This document shows positions 17,444-26,203 of a stretch of DNA of 64,000 nt, piece by piece. The stretch comes from Nocardioides sp. Soil805 (GTDB lineage: Bacteria; Actinomycetota; Actinomycetes; Propionibacteriales; Nocardioidaceae), in contig NZ_LMSU01000001.1 in assembly GCF_001429625.1 (NCBI RefSeq), forward strand, positions 129,498 to 193,497. The letters are read 5' to 3'. Within the stretch, counting starts at the first letter, position 1; each line of letters starts with the position of its first letter. The notes below the pieces were generated by a model. The model worked only from the letters and a program-made list of their open reading frames with translations. It was not told the DNA's origin and did not search any database. The position numbers and the translations under genes are program-made.

Positions 17444-18705
17444 CACTCCCCCAGCTTGAAGTAGGAACGGGTGTAGTTCAGCCCGTCGACGAGGGCGTCG
17501 ATCTCGGCCGGGGTCGTGTAGAGGTACGACGACATCCGCGTCGAGCTCTGCACCCCGAAGCGGGCGTGCGCCGGCTTGGCGCAGTGGTGGCCGGCGCGGA
17601 CGGCGATGCCGCGCGAGTCGAGGACCTGGGCCACGTCGTGCGGGTGCACGCCGGTGATCTCGAAGGAGATCGCGCCCCCGCGCGAGGCCGCGTCGAGCGG
17701 GCCCATCACGGTCAGTCCGGGCACGGTCCGCAGCCCCTCGAGCGCGTAGGCCGTGATGGCCTGCTCGTGGGCGTGGATCGCGTCCATCCCGACGTGGCCG
17801 AGGTAGTCCACCGCGGCACCGAGGCCCACGGCCTCGACGATCGGCGGCGTACCGGCCTCGAACTTGTGCGGGATCCCGGCGTACGTCGAGCGCTCCATGC
17901 GGACGGTCTCGATCATCTCGCCGCCACCGTGGAACGGCGGCAGCGCCTCGAGCACCTCGCGGCGCCCCCAGAGCACGCCGATGCCGGTCGGCCCGACCAC
18001 CTTGTGGCCGGTGAAGACGAGCACGTCCGCGCCGCTGGCCACCACGTCGACCGGCAGCTGCGGAGCTGCCTGGGACGCGTCGACGACCACGATCGCCCCG
18101 ACCTGGTGCGCCCGGTCGGCGATCTCGCGGACCGGGTTGATGGTGCCCAGCATGTTGGACACCCAGGCCAGCGAGACCACCTTGGTGCGCTCGGTGATGA
18201 GCTCGTCGATGTCCGACAGGTCGAGACGACCGTCGTCGGTCAGCCCGAACCAGCGCAGCGTCGCGCCCGTGCGCTCGGTGAGGAGCTGCCACGGCACGAT
18301 GTTGGAGTGGTGCTCCATCTCGGTGATGACGACCTCGTCGCCCTCGCCGACCTGCAGGTCACCACGCCACGCCAGGGTGTTGGCGACGAGGTTGAGCGCC
18401 TCGGTGGCGTTCTTGGTGAAGATCACCTCGTCGCGGCTCGGCGCCTTGATGAACGCCGCCACCTTGTCGCGGGCGGCCTCGAAGGCCTCCGAGGACTCCG
18501 CGCCCAGCTGGTGCATCGCGCGGGCCACGTTGGCGTTGTGGTGCTCGAGGTGGTCGACCATCGTGTCGATGACGACCTGCGGCTTCTGCGAGGTGTTGGC
18601 GCTGTCGAGGTAGACCAGCGGGCGCCCACCGTCGAGCACGCGCTCGAGGATGGGGAAGTCCTTGCGGATGACCTCCAGCTCGGGAAGCAGTCCCGGGATG
18701 CTCAT
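17443..18705 (-). CDS. sufS: Cysteine desulfurase SufS
   Basis: 420-residue PLP enzyme that takes sulfur from cysteine. The PLP Lys235 lies in FTGHKVVGPTG, His132 in EMEHHSN, and the persulfide Cys375 in RAGHHCAKP. This is a group II (SufS) desulfurase needing SufU as partner, which is the next gene. It starts at an ATG with GAGGAGA upstream, 44 nt after sufC. Confidence 0.96.
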   Translation of the reverse strand: MSIPGLLPELEVIRKDFPILERVLDGGRPLVYLDSANTSQKPQVVIDTMVDHLEHHNANVARAMHQLGAESSEAFEAARDKVAAFIKAPSRDEVIFTKNATEALNLVANTLAWRGDLQVGEGDEVVITEMEHHSNIVPWQLLTERTGATLRWFGLTDDGRLDLSDIDELITERTKVVSLAWVSNMLGTINPVREIADRAHQVGAIVVVDASQAAPQLPVDVVASGADVLVFTGHKVVGPTGIGVLWGRREVLEALPPFHGGGEMIETVRMERSTYAGIPHKFEAGTPPIVEAVGLGAAVDYLGHVGMDAIHAHEQAITAYALEGLRTVPGLTVMGPLDAASRGGAISFEITGVHPHDVAQVLDSRGIAVRAGHHCAKPAHARFGVQSSTRMSSYLYTTPAEIDALVDGLNYTRSYFKLGE

Positions 18706-18749
18706 CGCTGGTCTCCTCTCGTCGTACGTCGTGGGGTGCGGGAGGTCGA

Positions 18750-19511
18750 TCAGACCGACGCAGCCTTGGTGTACTTGTCGTAGCCCTCGGCCTCGAGCTG
18801 GTCGGCCAGCTCGGGCCCGCCCTGCTCGGCGATCCGGCCGTCGACGAAGACGTGGACGAAGTCGGGGGTGATGTAGCGCAGGATGCGGGTGTAGTGGGTG
18901 ATCAGCAGGACACCCTTGCCCTCCTGCGAGCGGAAGCGGTTGACGCCCTCGCTGACGACCTTGAGCGCGTCGATGTCGAGGCCGGAGTCGGTCTCGTCGA
19001 GGATCGCGACCTGGGGGTTCAGCAGCTCGAGCTGGGCGATCTCGTGGCGCTTCTTCTCACCGCCGGAGAAGCCCTCGTTGACGTTGCGGGTGCCGAACGT
19101 CGGGTCGAGGTTGAGCTGCTCGAGGGCGGCGTTGACGTCCTTGACCCACGTGCGGAGCTTGGGGGCCTCGCCGTCGATCGCGGTCTTGGCGGTGCGCAGG
19201 AAGTTGGACACCGAGACGCCGGGGACCTCGACGGGGTACTGCATGGCCAGGAAGAGGCCGGCGCGGGCGCGCTCGTCGACGGACATCGCGAGGACGTCCT
19301 GGCCGTCGAGGGTCACCGTGCCGCCGGTGATCGTGTACTTCGGGTGACCGGCGATGGAGTAGGCCAGCGTGGACTTGCCCGACCCGTTCGGACCCATGAT
19401 CGCGTGGGTCTCGCCGTCGTTGATCGTCAGGGTGACGCCCTTGAGGATCTGCTTGGGGCCGTCCTCGGTCTCGACGGAGACCTGGAGGTCGGTGATCTCG
19501 AGCTTGCTCAT
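18750..19511 (-). CDS. sufC: Fe-S assembly ATPase SufC
   Basis: 253-residue ABC-type ATPase of the SufBCD scaffold. Walker A is GPNGSGKST, the signature FSGGEKKR, and Walker B AILDETDSGLD, with the Suf-specific AMQYPVEVPGVSV segment. The ATG overlaps the stop of the Rieske gene by 4 nt (ATGA). Confidence 0.96.
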   Translation of the reverse strand: MSKLEITDLQVSVETEDGPKQILKGVTLTINDGETHAIMGPNGSGKSTLAYSIAGHPKYTITGGTVTLDGQDVLAMSVDERARAGLFLAMQYPVEVPGVSVSNFLRTAKTAIDGEAPKLRTWVKDVNAALEQLNLDPTFGTRNVNEGFSGGEKKRHEIAQLELLNPQVAILDETDSGLDIDALKVVSEGVNRFRSQEGKGVLLITHYTRILRYITPDFVHVFVDGRIAEQGGPELADQLEAEGYDKYTKAASV

Positions 19512-19843
19512 GCGGGGGTGACTCCGTTCAGGGTGGTGGTGGTGTCGACGTACACGTCGTTGTCGCGGACCTCGACGGGGAAGGTTGCTACGGGTTCGGT
19601 GGCCGGCGGGCCGATGGGCTTGCCGGTCCTCAGGTCGAAGCGCGAGCCGTGCAGCCAGCACTCGACCGTGCAGTCGGCGACGTCGCCCTCGCTCAGCGCG
19701 ACCGCGGCGTGGGAGCACTCGTTCTGGATCGCGAAGACCTCGTCGCCGTTGCGGGCGACCGCGACCTCGTGGTCGCCGAGGGTGACCGCGAGGGCCTCGT
19801 CGTCGCGGACGTCGGCGAGCGCGCAGGCACGGACGAAGGCCAT
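19508..19843 (-). CDS. Rieske-type [2Fe-2S] ferredoxin within the suf operon
   Basis: 111 residues with a complete Rieske ligand set: Cys43 and His45 (CSH), then Cys62 and His65 (CWLH). The size and pattern are those of the small ferredoxin components of dioxygenases (NirD/BphF type), soluble and without a membrane anchor. It overlaps sufD by 1 nt and sufC by 4 nt, so it is made with the scaffold. A role as electron donor for cluster assembly or as an early Fe-S client is inference; such a gene is absent from the M. tuberculosis suf operon as I recall it. Confidence 0.9.
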   Translation of the reverse strand: MAFVRACALADVRDDEALAVTLGDHEVAVARNGDEVFAIQNECSHAAVALSEGDVADCTVECWLHGSRFDLRTGKPIGPPATEPVATFPVEVRDNDVYVDTTTTLNGVTPA

Positions 19844-21021
19844 CAGACGTCCCTCAGCACGTTCTTGGCGAGCTCGGCCTCGACCGTGCTCATCAGCTGG
19901 CCCTCGATGGAGGGCACGCCGATGCGGCGGATCAGGTCGTTGAAGAACCCGTGCACGACGAGGCGGCGGGCCTCCTTGTCGTCGATCCCCCGCGCGCGGA
20001 GGTAGAACAGCTGCTCGTCGTCGAAGCGGGCGGTCGCGCTGGCGTGACCGGCCCCCTCGATCTCGCCGGTCTCGATCTCCAGGTTGGGGACCGAGTCGGC
20101 CTGGCAGCCGTCGCTCAGCACGAGGTTGCGGTTCTCCTCGTAGGTCTCGATGCCCTCGGCGACCTTGCGGATCAGCACGTTGCCGACCCACACGGTGTGG
20201 GCGCCCTGCCCCTGGAGCGCGCCCTTGTACATGACGTTGCTCTTGGTGCGCGGGGCGTCGTGGTCGGCGAAGAGGCGGTGCTCGATGTGCTGGCCGGCGT
20301 CGGCGAAGTAGAGGCCGAGGAGCTCGGCCGAGCCGCCGGGACCGTCGTACGTCACGTTGGTGTCCATCCGGACGACGTCGCCGCCGAAGCTGACCGCGAC
20401 GTGCTTGTACGTCGCGTCGCGACCGACCAGCGTCTGGTGGTGCGTCAGGTGCACGGCGTCGTCGGCCCAGTCCTGGAGCGAGATGACCGAGGCCTGGGCG
20501 CCGTCGCCCACGACGACCTCCACGACCTGCGCCATGGACGCGTGGCCGGTGTGGTTAAGCACCACCGTGGCGCGCGAGTGCCTGCCGAAGCGGAGCACGA
20601 CGTGGCCCGCCTCGGTGACACCCGCGTCCGAGCCGGCCAGCTCGACGACGACCGGCTCGGTGACGTCGGCGTCGTCCGGCACGTCCACGAGCAGGGTCGA
20701 GGGCACCTCGGCGAGGACCCTGGCCGCGAAGCGGGTGTTGGGCACCAGGCCGCTGACCCCGCGCAGCGCGCGGGCCTCGTCGCCGTCGACGCCCTCGACC
20801 CGCACGCCGGCCGGGGTGTTCCAGGTGCACGCCGTGGCGCTGGGCTGGAACTCGGCGTCGGCGTGCAGGCCCTTGAGCCGCTTGAGCGGGGTGAAGCGCC
20901 AGATCTCCTCGCGGCCGGTGGGCACCACGTGGGAGGCGACGTCGAAGGAGCCCTGCGGGTGCAGGTGGCTCTCGACCTTGTCCACCTCGAGGGCGGAGCG
21001 AACGGAATCCGTGACAGTCAC
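19843..21021 (-). CDS. sufD: Fe-S assembly protein SufD
   Basis: 392-residue beta-helix scaffold partner of SufB. The conserved C-terminal block RARFDDEQLFYLRARGID, written here as ATARFDDEQLFYL with ARGIDDKEARRLVVHGFF, defines SufB/SufD. The N-terminal IWRFTPLKRL segment is typical of actinobacterial SufD. The GTG at 21021 has AGAGAA upstream; other start candidates lie in frame but shift the conserved N-terminus. Confidence 0.95.
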   Translation of the reverse strand: MTVTDSVRSALEVDKVESHLHPQGSFDVASHVVPTGREEIWRFTPLKRLKGLHADAEFQPSATACTWNTPAGVRVEGVDGDEARALRGVSGLVPNTRFAARVLAEVPSTLLVDVPDDADVTEPVVVELAGSDAGVTEAGHVVLRFGRHSRATVVLNHTGHASMAQVVEVVVGDGAQASVISLQDWADDAVHLTHHQTLVGRDATYKHVAVSFGGDVVRMDTNVTYDGPGGSAELLGLYFADAGQHIEHRLFADHDAPRTKSNVMYKGALQGQGAHTVWVGNVLIRKVAEGIETYEENRNLVLSDGCQADSVPNLEIETGEIEGAGHASATARFDDEQLFYLRARGIDDKEARRLVVHGFFNDLIRRIGVPSIEGQLMSTVEAELAKNVLRDV

Positions 21022-21074
21022 TACTTCTCTTTCTTCGGATGCGGGTGGGGCGGGGTGGTGCCGATCCCGGAGGA

Positions 21075-22493
21075 TCAGCCGACCGCGCCCTCCATCTGCA
21101 GCTCGATCAGGCGGTTGAGCTCGAGGGCGTACTCCATCGGGAGCTCCTTGGCGATGGGCTCCACGAAGCCACGCACGATCATCGCCATCGCCTCGTCCTG
21201 CTCCATGCCGCGAGACATCAGGTAGAAGAGCTGGTCGTCGGAGACCTTGGAGACGCTCGCCTCGTGGCCCATCGACACGTCGTCCTCGCGGATGTCGACG
21301 TACGGATAGGTGTCCGAGCGCGAGATCTGGTCGACGAGCAGCGCGTCGCACAGCACGTTGGACTTGGAGCCGTGGGCGCCCTCGTTGACCTGGATGAGGC
21401 CGCGGTACGACGTACGGCCGCCACCGCGGGCCACCGACTTGCTCAGGATCGAGCTCGAGGTGTGGGGGGCGGCGTGCACCATCTTGGCGCCGGCGTCCTG
21501 GTGCTGGCCCTCGCCCGCGAACGCGATGGACAGCGTCTCGCCCTTGGCGTGCTCGCCCATGAGGTAGATGGCGGGGTACTTCATCGTCACCTTGGAGCCG
21601 ATGTTGCCGTCGACCCACTCCATGGTCGCGCCGGCCTCGCAGGTGGCGCGCTTGGTGACGAGGTTGTAGACGTTGTTCGACCAGTTCTGGATGGTCGTGT
21701 AGCGGCAGCGACCACCCTTCTTGACGATGATCTCCACGACCGCGGAGTGCAGCGAGTCGGAGGAGTAGATCGGCGCGGTGCAGCCCTCGACGTAGTGCAC
21801 GTAGGCGTCCTCGTCGACGATGATCAGCGTGCGCTCGAACTGGCCCATGTTCTCGGTGTTGATCCGGAAGTAGGCCTGCAGCGGGATGTCCACGTGGACG
21901 CCCTTGGGCACGTAGATGAACGAGCCGCCCGACCAGACGCTGGTGTTGAGCGCGGCGAACTTGTTGTCGCCGACCGGGATCACGGTGCCGAAGTACTCCT
22001 GGAAGAGCTCCGGGTGCGTCTTGAGCGCAGTGTCGGTGTCGAGGAACAGGACGCCCTGCTCCTCGAGGTCCTCACGGATCGAGTGGTAGACGACCTCGGA
22101 CTCGTACTGCGCGGCGACACCGGCGACGAGGCGCTGCTTCTCCGCCTCCGGGATGCCGAGCTTGTCGTAGGTGTTCTTGATGTCCTCGGGGAGCTCCTCC
22201 CACGAGGTCGCCTGCTTCTCGCTGGAGCGCACGAAGTACTTGATGTTGTCGAAGTCGATCGCGCTGAGGTCGGAGCCCCAGGTCGGCATCGGCTTGCGGT
22301 GGAAGAGCTTGAGGCCCTTCAGCCGCAGGTCGAGCATCCACTGCGGCTCGCTCTTCTTGGCGGAGATGTCGCGGACGACGTCCTCGTTCAACCCGCGCGT
22401 CGCGGTGGCGCCGGCGGCGTCGGAGTCGGCCCAGCCGAACTCGTAGCGGCCGATGCCCTGGAGCTCGGGGTTGAGCTCTTCGATGGAGGTCAT
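21075..22493 (-). CDS. sufB: Fe-S assembly scaffold SufB
   Basis: 472 residues. It carries the SufB landmarks [37 protein letters not shown] (scaffold Cys), [11 protein letters not shown], and [13 protein letters not shown] near the C-terminus. The reading frame is continuous, with no intein, unlike M. tuberculosis SufB. The ATG overlaps the sufR stop by 4 nt, so scaffold synthesis is coupled to the regulator. Confidence 0.96.
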   Translation of the reverse strand: MTSIEELNPELQGIGRYEFGWADSDAAGATATRGLNEDVVRDISAKKSEPQWMLDLRLKGLKLFHRKPMPTWGSDLSAIDFDNIKYFVRSSEKQATSWEELPEDIKNTYDKLGIPEAEKQRLVAGVAAQYESEVVYHSIREDLEEQGVLFLDTDTALKTHPELFQEYFGTVIPVGDNKFAALNTSVWSGGSFIYVPKGVHVDIPLQAYFRINTENMGQFERTLIIVDEDAYVHYVEGCTAPIYSSDSLHSAVVEIIVKKGGRCRYTTIQNWSNNVYNLVTKRATCEAGATMEWVDGNIGSKVTMKYPAIYLMGEHAKGETLSIAFAGEGQHQDAGAKMVHAAPHTSSSILSKSVARGGGRTSYRGLIQVNEGAHGSKSNVLCDALLVDQISRSDTYPYVDIREDDVSMGHEASVSKVSDDQLFYLMSRGMEQDEAMAMIVRGFVEPIAKELPMEYALELNRLIELQMEGAVG

Positions 22494-23260
22494 GCCTTCT
22501 CCTTGTTGGTCGACGTGGTGCTCGAGGTGGTCCTCGTGGTCTGGGTCGTGCTGGTCGAACCTGTCGTGCTGGTCGAACCGGTCGTGCCGGTCGAACCGGT
22601 CGTGCTGGGGATGCAGGTCGTGCAGACGCCGTCGCCGTGGGCGATGGTCGCCAGCCGCTGCACGTGGGTGCCGAGGACGCGGCCGATGGCCTCGGTCTCG
22701 GCCTCGCACAGCTGCGGGAACTCGTGGGCCACGTGGGCGACCGGGCAGTGCTGCTGGCACAGCTGGTCGCCGATGGGCAGGTCGCGCACGGTGGCGGCGT
22801 AGCCACCGGCGGTGAAGACGTGGGCCAGCGCCTCGGCCGGGGTCAGCGTGGGGTCCTGGGCGGTCACGGCGGCGTAGTCGCGCTCGACGAAGGCCACCCG
22901 GCGGCGGGCGAACTCCATGACCGCGTCGTCGCCCTGCGTCTCGGCGAGGAATCGCAGCGCGGCGACGGCGAGGTCGTCGTACTGCTGGTCGAAGGCGTCG
23001 CGCCCCTCGTCGGTCAGCGCGAAGACCCGGGCGGGGCGCCCGCGGCCCCGGCTGCCGTAGACCTTCTGCTCACGTCCCTCGACGGTGCCGCTCTCGGCCA
23101 GGTGCTCGAGGTGCCGGCGTACGGCGGCCGGGGTGAGCTCGAGCCGCTCGGCCAGGGACACGGCCGTGGAGGGTCCGTTCTCGAGGATCGACCGAGCCAC
23201 CCGCTCACGGGTCGGGGCGTCCCTGTCGGGCGCCGCAGCAGTCGTCCTCACGAATTGCAC
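22490..23260 (-). CDS. sufR: Fe-S-responsive repressor SufR
   Basis: 256 residues. A winged helix (about 20-85, with [13 protein letters not shown]) is followed by a Cys-rich sensor half: Cys168, Cys172, Cys185, Cys213 and Cys216. SufR homologues bind a [4Fe-4S] cluster and repress the suf operon when Fe-S status is good. The last 37 residues are an unusual Thr/Ser/Gly tail built on TTGSTS repeats, encoded by 18-bp direct repeats. The GTG start at 23260 sits inside a SufR-type operator, implying autoregulation. First gene of the operon. Confidence 0.92.
   Translation of the reverse strand: MQFVRTTAAAPDRDAPTRERVARSILENGPSTAVSLAERLELTPAAVRRHLEHLAESGTVEGREQKVYGSRGRGRPARVFALTDEGRDAFDQQYDDLAVAALRFLAETQGDDAVMEFARRRVAFVERDYAAVTAQDPTLTPAEALAHVFTAGGYAATVRDLPIGDQLCQQHCPVAHVAHEFPQLCEAETEAIGRVLGTHVQRLATIAHGDGVCTTCIPSTTGSTGTTGSTSTTGSTSTTQTTRTTSSTTSTNKEKA
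22551..22622. repeat. 18-bp tandem repeats encoding the SufR tail
   Basis: Units at 22551-22568, 22569-22586 and 22587-22604 share CTGGTCGAACCGGTCGTG with one or two changes each; a degenerate fourth unit spans 22605-22622. Being in frame, they encode TTGSTS hexapeptides, so copy number can change without breaking sufR. Confidence 0.8.
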
Positions 23261-23278
23261 AACACCAGTGTGACGTTA
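23257..23278 (-). promoter_or_regulatory. sufR promoter and SufR-type operator
   Basis: On the minus strand ACACT-GGTGT-TGTGC (23257-23271) matches the ACACT-N5-TGTGA operator that I recall for mycobacterial SufR. A -10 box TAACGT (23273-23278) lies just upstream, with TTGCTT 16 nt before it. The operator covers the predicted transcription start and the GTG start codon, a direct way to block transcription. Confidence 0.6.
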
Positions 23279-23330
23279 ATGCTTCCGCGTGTTCAAGCAA
23301 GGGTCGCCTAACCCTGCGGCATCCCGGTCC

Positions 23331-24155
23331 TCAGGCGGCGGTGCGGCGGCGGAACGCGCGGATCGCCAGCGGGGCCACCACGGCGGTGATGAGCAGGATC
23401 CAGCCGATCGTGAACGGGATCGGGTGGTGCATCGGGAAGGCCGCGCCCGGCGCCAGCGGCTGGTCGTTGCCCCACAGCACCCGGACCGCCTGGGTCAGCG
23501 ACGAGATCGGGTTCCACTCGGCGATGAAGCGCAGCACGGTGGGCATCTGGTCGGTCGGCGCGAAGGTGTTGGCGAGGAAGGTGATCGGGAACATCGTCGC
23601 GAACATGACGCCGTTGACCGCCTCGACCGAGCGCATCGCCGAGCCGACCCAGATGCCGACCCAGATCATCGCGAAGCCCCACCCGAGCAGCAGCAGGTAG
23701 CCGAGGACCGCCTCGGGCACGCTGGTGTGGATGCGCCATCCGATGAGCAGGCCCGTGAGCGACATCACGACCAGGCCGATCGAGGAGTGCGCCAGGCTGG
23801 AGATGCTGCGCCCGACCAGGACGGCGGCGGAGTTGATCGGCAGCGAGCGCATCCGGTCGACGATGCCCTTGTCGAGGTCGGCGGTGAGACCCACGGCGAC
23901 GATGAAGGACGCGAAGGCGACCGTCTGGGCCATGATCCCGGGGAGCAGCCACGCGCGGTAGCCCGCCGGGGTGTCGACGGCGATCGACGAGCCGAAGACG
24001 AACGCGAAGAGCAGCACGAACATCACCGGCTGGATGGTGACGTCCATCAGCATCTCGGGCATCCGCCGGATGTGCAGGAAGTTGCGGCGGGCGATGGACC
24101 AGGACTGGGCCATCAGGCTGGTGGGACGGATCTCGGGACGCTCCAGGGTGGTCAT
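23331..24155 (-). CDS. ABC-2 type permease (DrrB-like)
   Basis: 274 residues with six predicted spans. The N-terminus FLHIRRMPEMLMDVTIQPVMF and the central DLDKGIVDRMRSLPI are landmarks of DrrB/daunorubicin-type ABC-2 permeases. Its ATG overlaps the ATPase stop by 4 nt; together they form an exporter of unknown substrate. It ends about 70 nt from sufR and is in the same orientation. Confidence 0.9.
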   Translation of the reverse strand: MTTLERPEIRPTSLMAQSWSIARRNFLHIRRMPEMLMDVTIQPVMFVLLFAFVFGSSIAVDTPAGYRAWLLPGIMAQTVAFASFIVAVGLTADLDKGIVDRMRSLPINSAAVLVGRSISSLAHSSIGLVVMSLTGLLIGWRIHTSVPEAVLGYLLLLGWGFAMIWVGIWVGSAMRSVEAVNGVMFATMFPITFLANTFAPTDQMPTVLRFIAEWNPISSLTQAVRVLWGNDQPLAPGAAFPMHHPIPFTIGWILLITAVVAPLAIRAFRRRTAA

Positions 24156-25180
24156 CGCACGGTCTCCCTGCTGTGGTCGGTGTCGCCGGCACCGGCGTCG
24201 CCGGTCTCCGGCGCGGTGGCCGGGTCGGCGGCACCGCGCTCCTCGGCCCGGTGGCCGGTCAGGTGGAGGAACACGTCGTCGAGGCTGGGTCGCTTGAGCC
24301 CGATGTCGTCGAGCACGATCCCGCTCTCGTCGAAGATCGCGGCGACGCGGGTCATGTGGCCCAGGCCCTCGGCGGGGGCGGTGAGCTGGCGGGCCCCGGC
24401 GTCGACGTGCACCTCACGCACGTGCGGCCGCATCAGGGCCTCGGCCGCCTCGAGGTCGCGGGCCTGCGAGACGGTGACGACCAGGGCGGCCGCGCCGGAC
24501 TGGTCCTTGAGCTCCAGGGGCGTGCCCTCCGCGATGACGGTGCCCCGGTCGATGACCACGATGTTGTCGGCCAGCTGGTCGGCCTCCTCGAGGTACTGCG
24601 TGGTCAGGAGCAGGGTGGTCCCGTCGGCGACCAGCTCGCGCAGCACGTCCCACAGCTCCACCCGCGAGCGCGGGTCGAGGCCCGTCGTCGGCTCGTCGAG
24701 GAAGAGCACCGGCGGGGTCGCGATCAGGCTGACCGCCAGGTCGAGGCGACGGCGCATGCCGCCGGAGTAGGTCTTGGCGATCCGGTCCCCCGCGTCGGCG
24801 AGGGAGAACCGCTCGAGGAGGTCGTCGCTGGCCCGCTTGATGTAGCGGGAGTCGAGCCCGTAGAGCTGGCCGATGAGGCGGAGGTTCTCCCGGCCGGTGA
24901 GCAGCTCGTCGACCGTGGCCGCCTGCCCGGTGAGCCCCATGCTGCGGCGTACGGACCGCGGGTCGGTCAGCACGTCGTGCCCGGCCACCCGGGCGGTGCC
25001 GGCGGTGGGGGCGGTCAGCGTCGTCATCATCCGCACCGTGGTGGTCTTGCCGGCGCCGTTGGGCCCGAGCAGGCCCAGGACGGTCCCCTGCGGGACCACG
25101 AAGGACACGTCGTCCACCGCCACGGTGTCGCCGAAGTGCTTGACCAGGTGCTCCGCCTCGATGGCGTGGGCCGATGTCAT
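24152..25180 (-). CDS. ABC exporter ATPase (DrrA-like)
   Basis: 342 residues. GPNGAGKTT (Walker A), YSGGMRRRLDLA (signature) and [12 protein letters not shown] (Walker B) are intact, with the DrrA-type C-terminal domain ending LDDVFLHLTGH. A Glu/Asp/Ala-rich tail of about 25 residues follows. It pairs with the overlapping DrrB-like permease. TACCGT 7 nt before the ATG suggests a leaderless transcript divergent from the next ABC operon. Confidence 0.92.
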   Translation of the reverse strand: MTSAHAIEAEHLVKHFGDTVAVDDVSFVVPQGTVLGLLGPNGAGKTTTVRMMTTLTAPTAGTARVAGHDVLTDPRSVRRSMGLTGQAATVDELLTGRENLRLIGQLYGLDSRYIKRASDDLLERFSLADAGDRIAKTYSGGMRRRLDLAVSLIATPPVLFLDEPTTGLDPRSRVELWDVLRELVADGTTLLLTTQYLEEADQLADNIVVIDRGTVIAEGTPLELKDQSGAAALVVTVSQARDLEAAEALMRPHVREVHVDAGARQLTAPAEGLGHMTRVAAIFDESGIVLDDIGLKRPSLDDVFLHLTGHRAEERGAADPATAPETGDAGAGDTDHSRETVR

Positions 25181-25187
25181 GGGGATC

Positions 25188-25193
25188 ACGGTA
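25188..25193 (-). promoter_or_regulatory. -10 box of the DrrA-like operon
   Basis: Minus-strand TACCGT, 7 nt before the ATG at 25180; one half of a 72-bp divergent promoter region. Confidence 0.5.
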
Positions 25194-25240
25194 GCCACTG
25201 CCACGGACAGGGCGCGTCCGCTTTTCCTCGGGGCCGCTCC

Positions 25241-25246
25241 TAGACT
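25241..25246 (+). promoter_or_regulatory. -10 box of the ABC-ctaA operon
   Basis: TAGACT, 6 nt before the GTG at 25253; other half of the divergent region. Both transcripts appear leaderless. Confidence 0.5.
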
Positions 25247-25252
25247 TCCAGC

Positions 25253-26203
25253 GTGCCTGCCGACTCCCCCGCCCACGGCCCCGCCGTCGAGGTGGAGGAC
25301 CTGGTCATGCGGTACGGCGACAAGGTGGCCGTCGACGGCCTCTCCCTGCGGGTCGAGCGCGGCACCATCACCGCGGTGCTGGGTCCCAACGGCGCCGGCA
25401 AGACGACGACGCTCGAGACCTGCGAGGGCTACCGCCGCCCCCGGTCCGGCACCGTCAGGGTGCTGGGGCTGGACCCGCACGCCGACCGCCGGGAGCTGCT
25501 CCCCCGCATCGGGGTCATGCTGCAGGCCGGCGGCGCCTGGTCGGGGGTGCGGGCCATGGAGATGCTCGACCACGTCGCCTCCCTGCACGCCCACCCGCTG
25601 GACACCGCGATGCTCAGCGACCGGCTCGGGCTGGGCGAGTGCGGCCGCACGCCGTACCGGCGCCTGTCGGGCGGCCAGCAGCAGCGGCTCGGACTGGCGA
25701 TGGCGCTCGTGGGCCGTCCGGAGCTGGTCTTCGTCGACGAGCCCACGGCCGGGATGGACCCGCAGGCCCGGCGGGCCACGTGGGAGCTGCTCGAGGAGCT
25801 GCGGCGCGACGGGGTCACGGTCGTGCTGACCACCCACCACATGGACGAGGCCGAGCACCTCGCCGACACGATCCACATCATCGACCACGGCCGGCTGATC
25901 GCCTCCGGGTCGCCGACCGAGCTCACCAGCGGCGGCCGGTCGGCGACGATCCGCCTCGTCGTGACCCGTCCCTTCCCCGACGGCGCCCCCGAGTCGTTGC
26001 GGACGGCGCTCGGACCGCACACCGAGGTGACCCAGCTGGACGCGGTCAGCATGCTCATCACCGGACCGGCGGACGGCAGCACGCTGGGCACCGTCTCGGC
26101 GTGGTGCGAGCGCCACGACGTGCTGCCCGAGTCGCTCTCGCTCGGGCGCCGCACCCTCGAGGACGTCTTCCTCGAGCTGACCGGGCGCGAGCTGGTCGGA
26201 TGA
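25253..26203 (+). CDS. ABC transporter ATPase linked to ctaA
   Basis: 316 residues. Walker A GPNGAGKTT is near 47-55, the signature is LSGGQQQRLGLA, and Walker B is FVDEPTAGMDP; the C-terminus LEDVFLELTGREL is DrrA-like. The permease overlaps by 4 nt and ctaA follows with a second 4-nt overlap. From memory the same trio (Rv1458c-Rv1457c-Rv1456c) exists in M. tuberculosis, so a role tied to heme or respiratory-oxidase biogenesis is plausible but unproven. Confidence 0.9.
   Translation: MPADSPAHGPAVEVEDLVMRYGDKVAVDGLSLRVERGTITAVLGPNGAGKTTTLETCEGYRRPRSGTVRVLGLDPHADRRELLPRIGVMLQAGGAWSGVRAMEMLDHVASLHAHPLDTAMLSDRLGLGECGRTPYRRLSGGQQQRLGLAMALVGRPELVFVDEPTAGMDPQARRATWELLEELRRDGVTVVLTTHHMDEAEHLADTIHIIDHGRLIASGSPTELTSGGRSATIRLVVTRPFPDGAPESLRTALGPHTEVTQLDAVSMLITGPADGSTLGTVSAWCERHDVLPESLSLGRRTLEDVFLELTGRELVG

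Noticed and set aside
21075..22493. Intein in SufB
   Set aside because: M. tuberculosis SufB has one, but this frame is 472 residues with uninterrupted SufB motifs and no splicing blocks.
24152..25180. DrrAB-like genes as part of the suf operon
   Set aside because: They are upstream of sufR but sufR has its own promoter and operator, and a 70-nt gap separates the permease stop from it.
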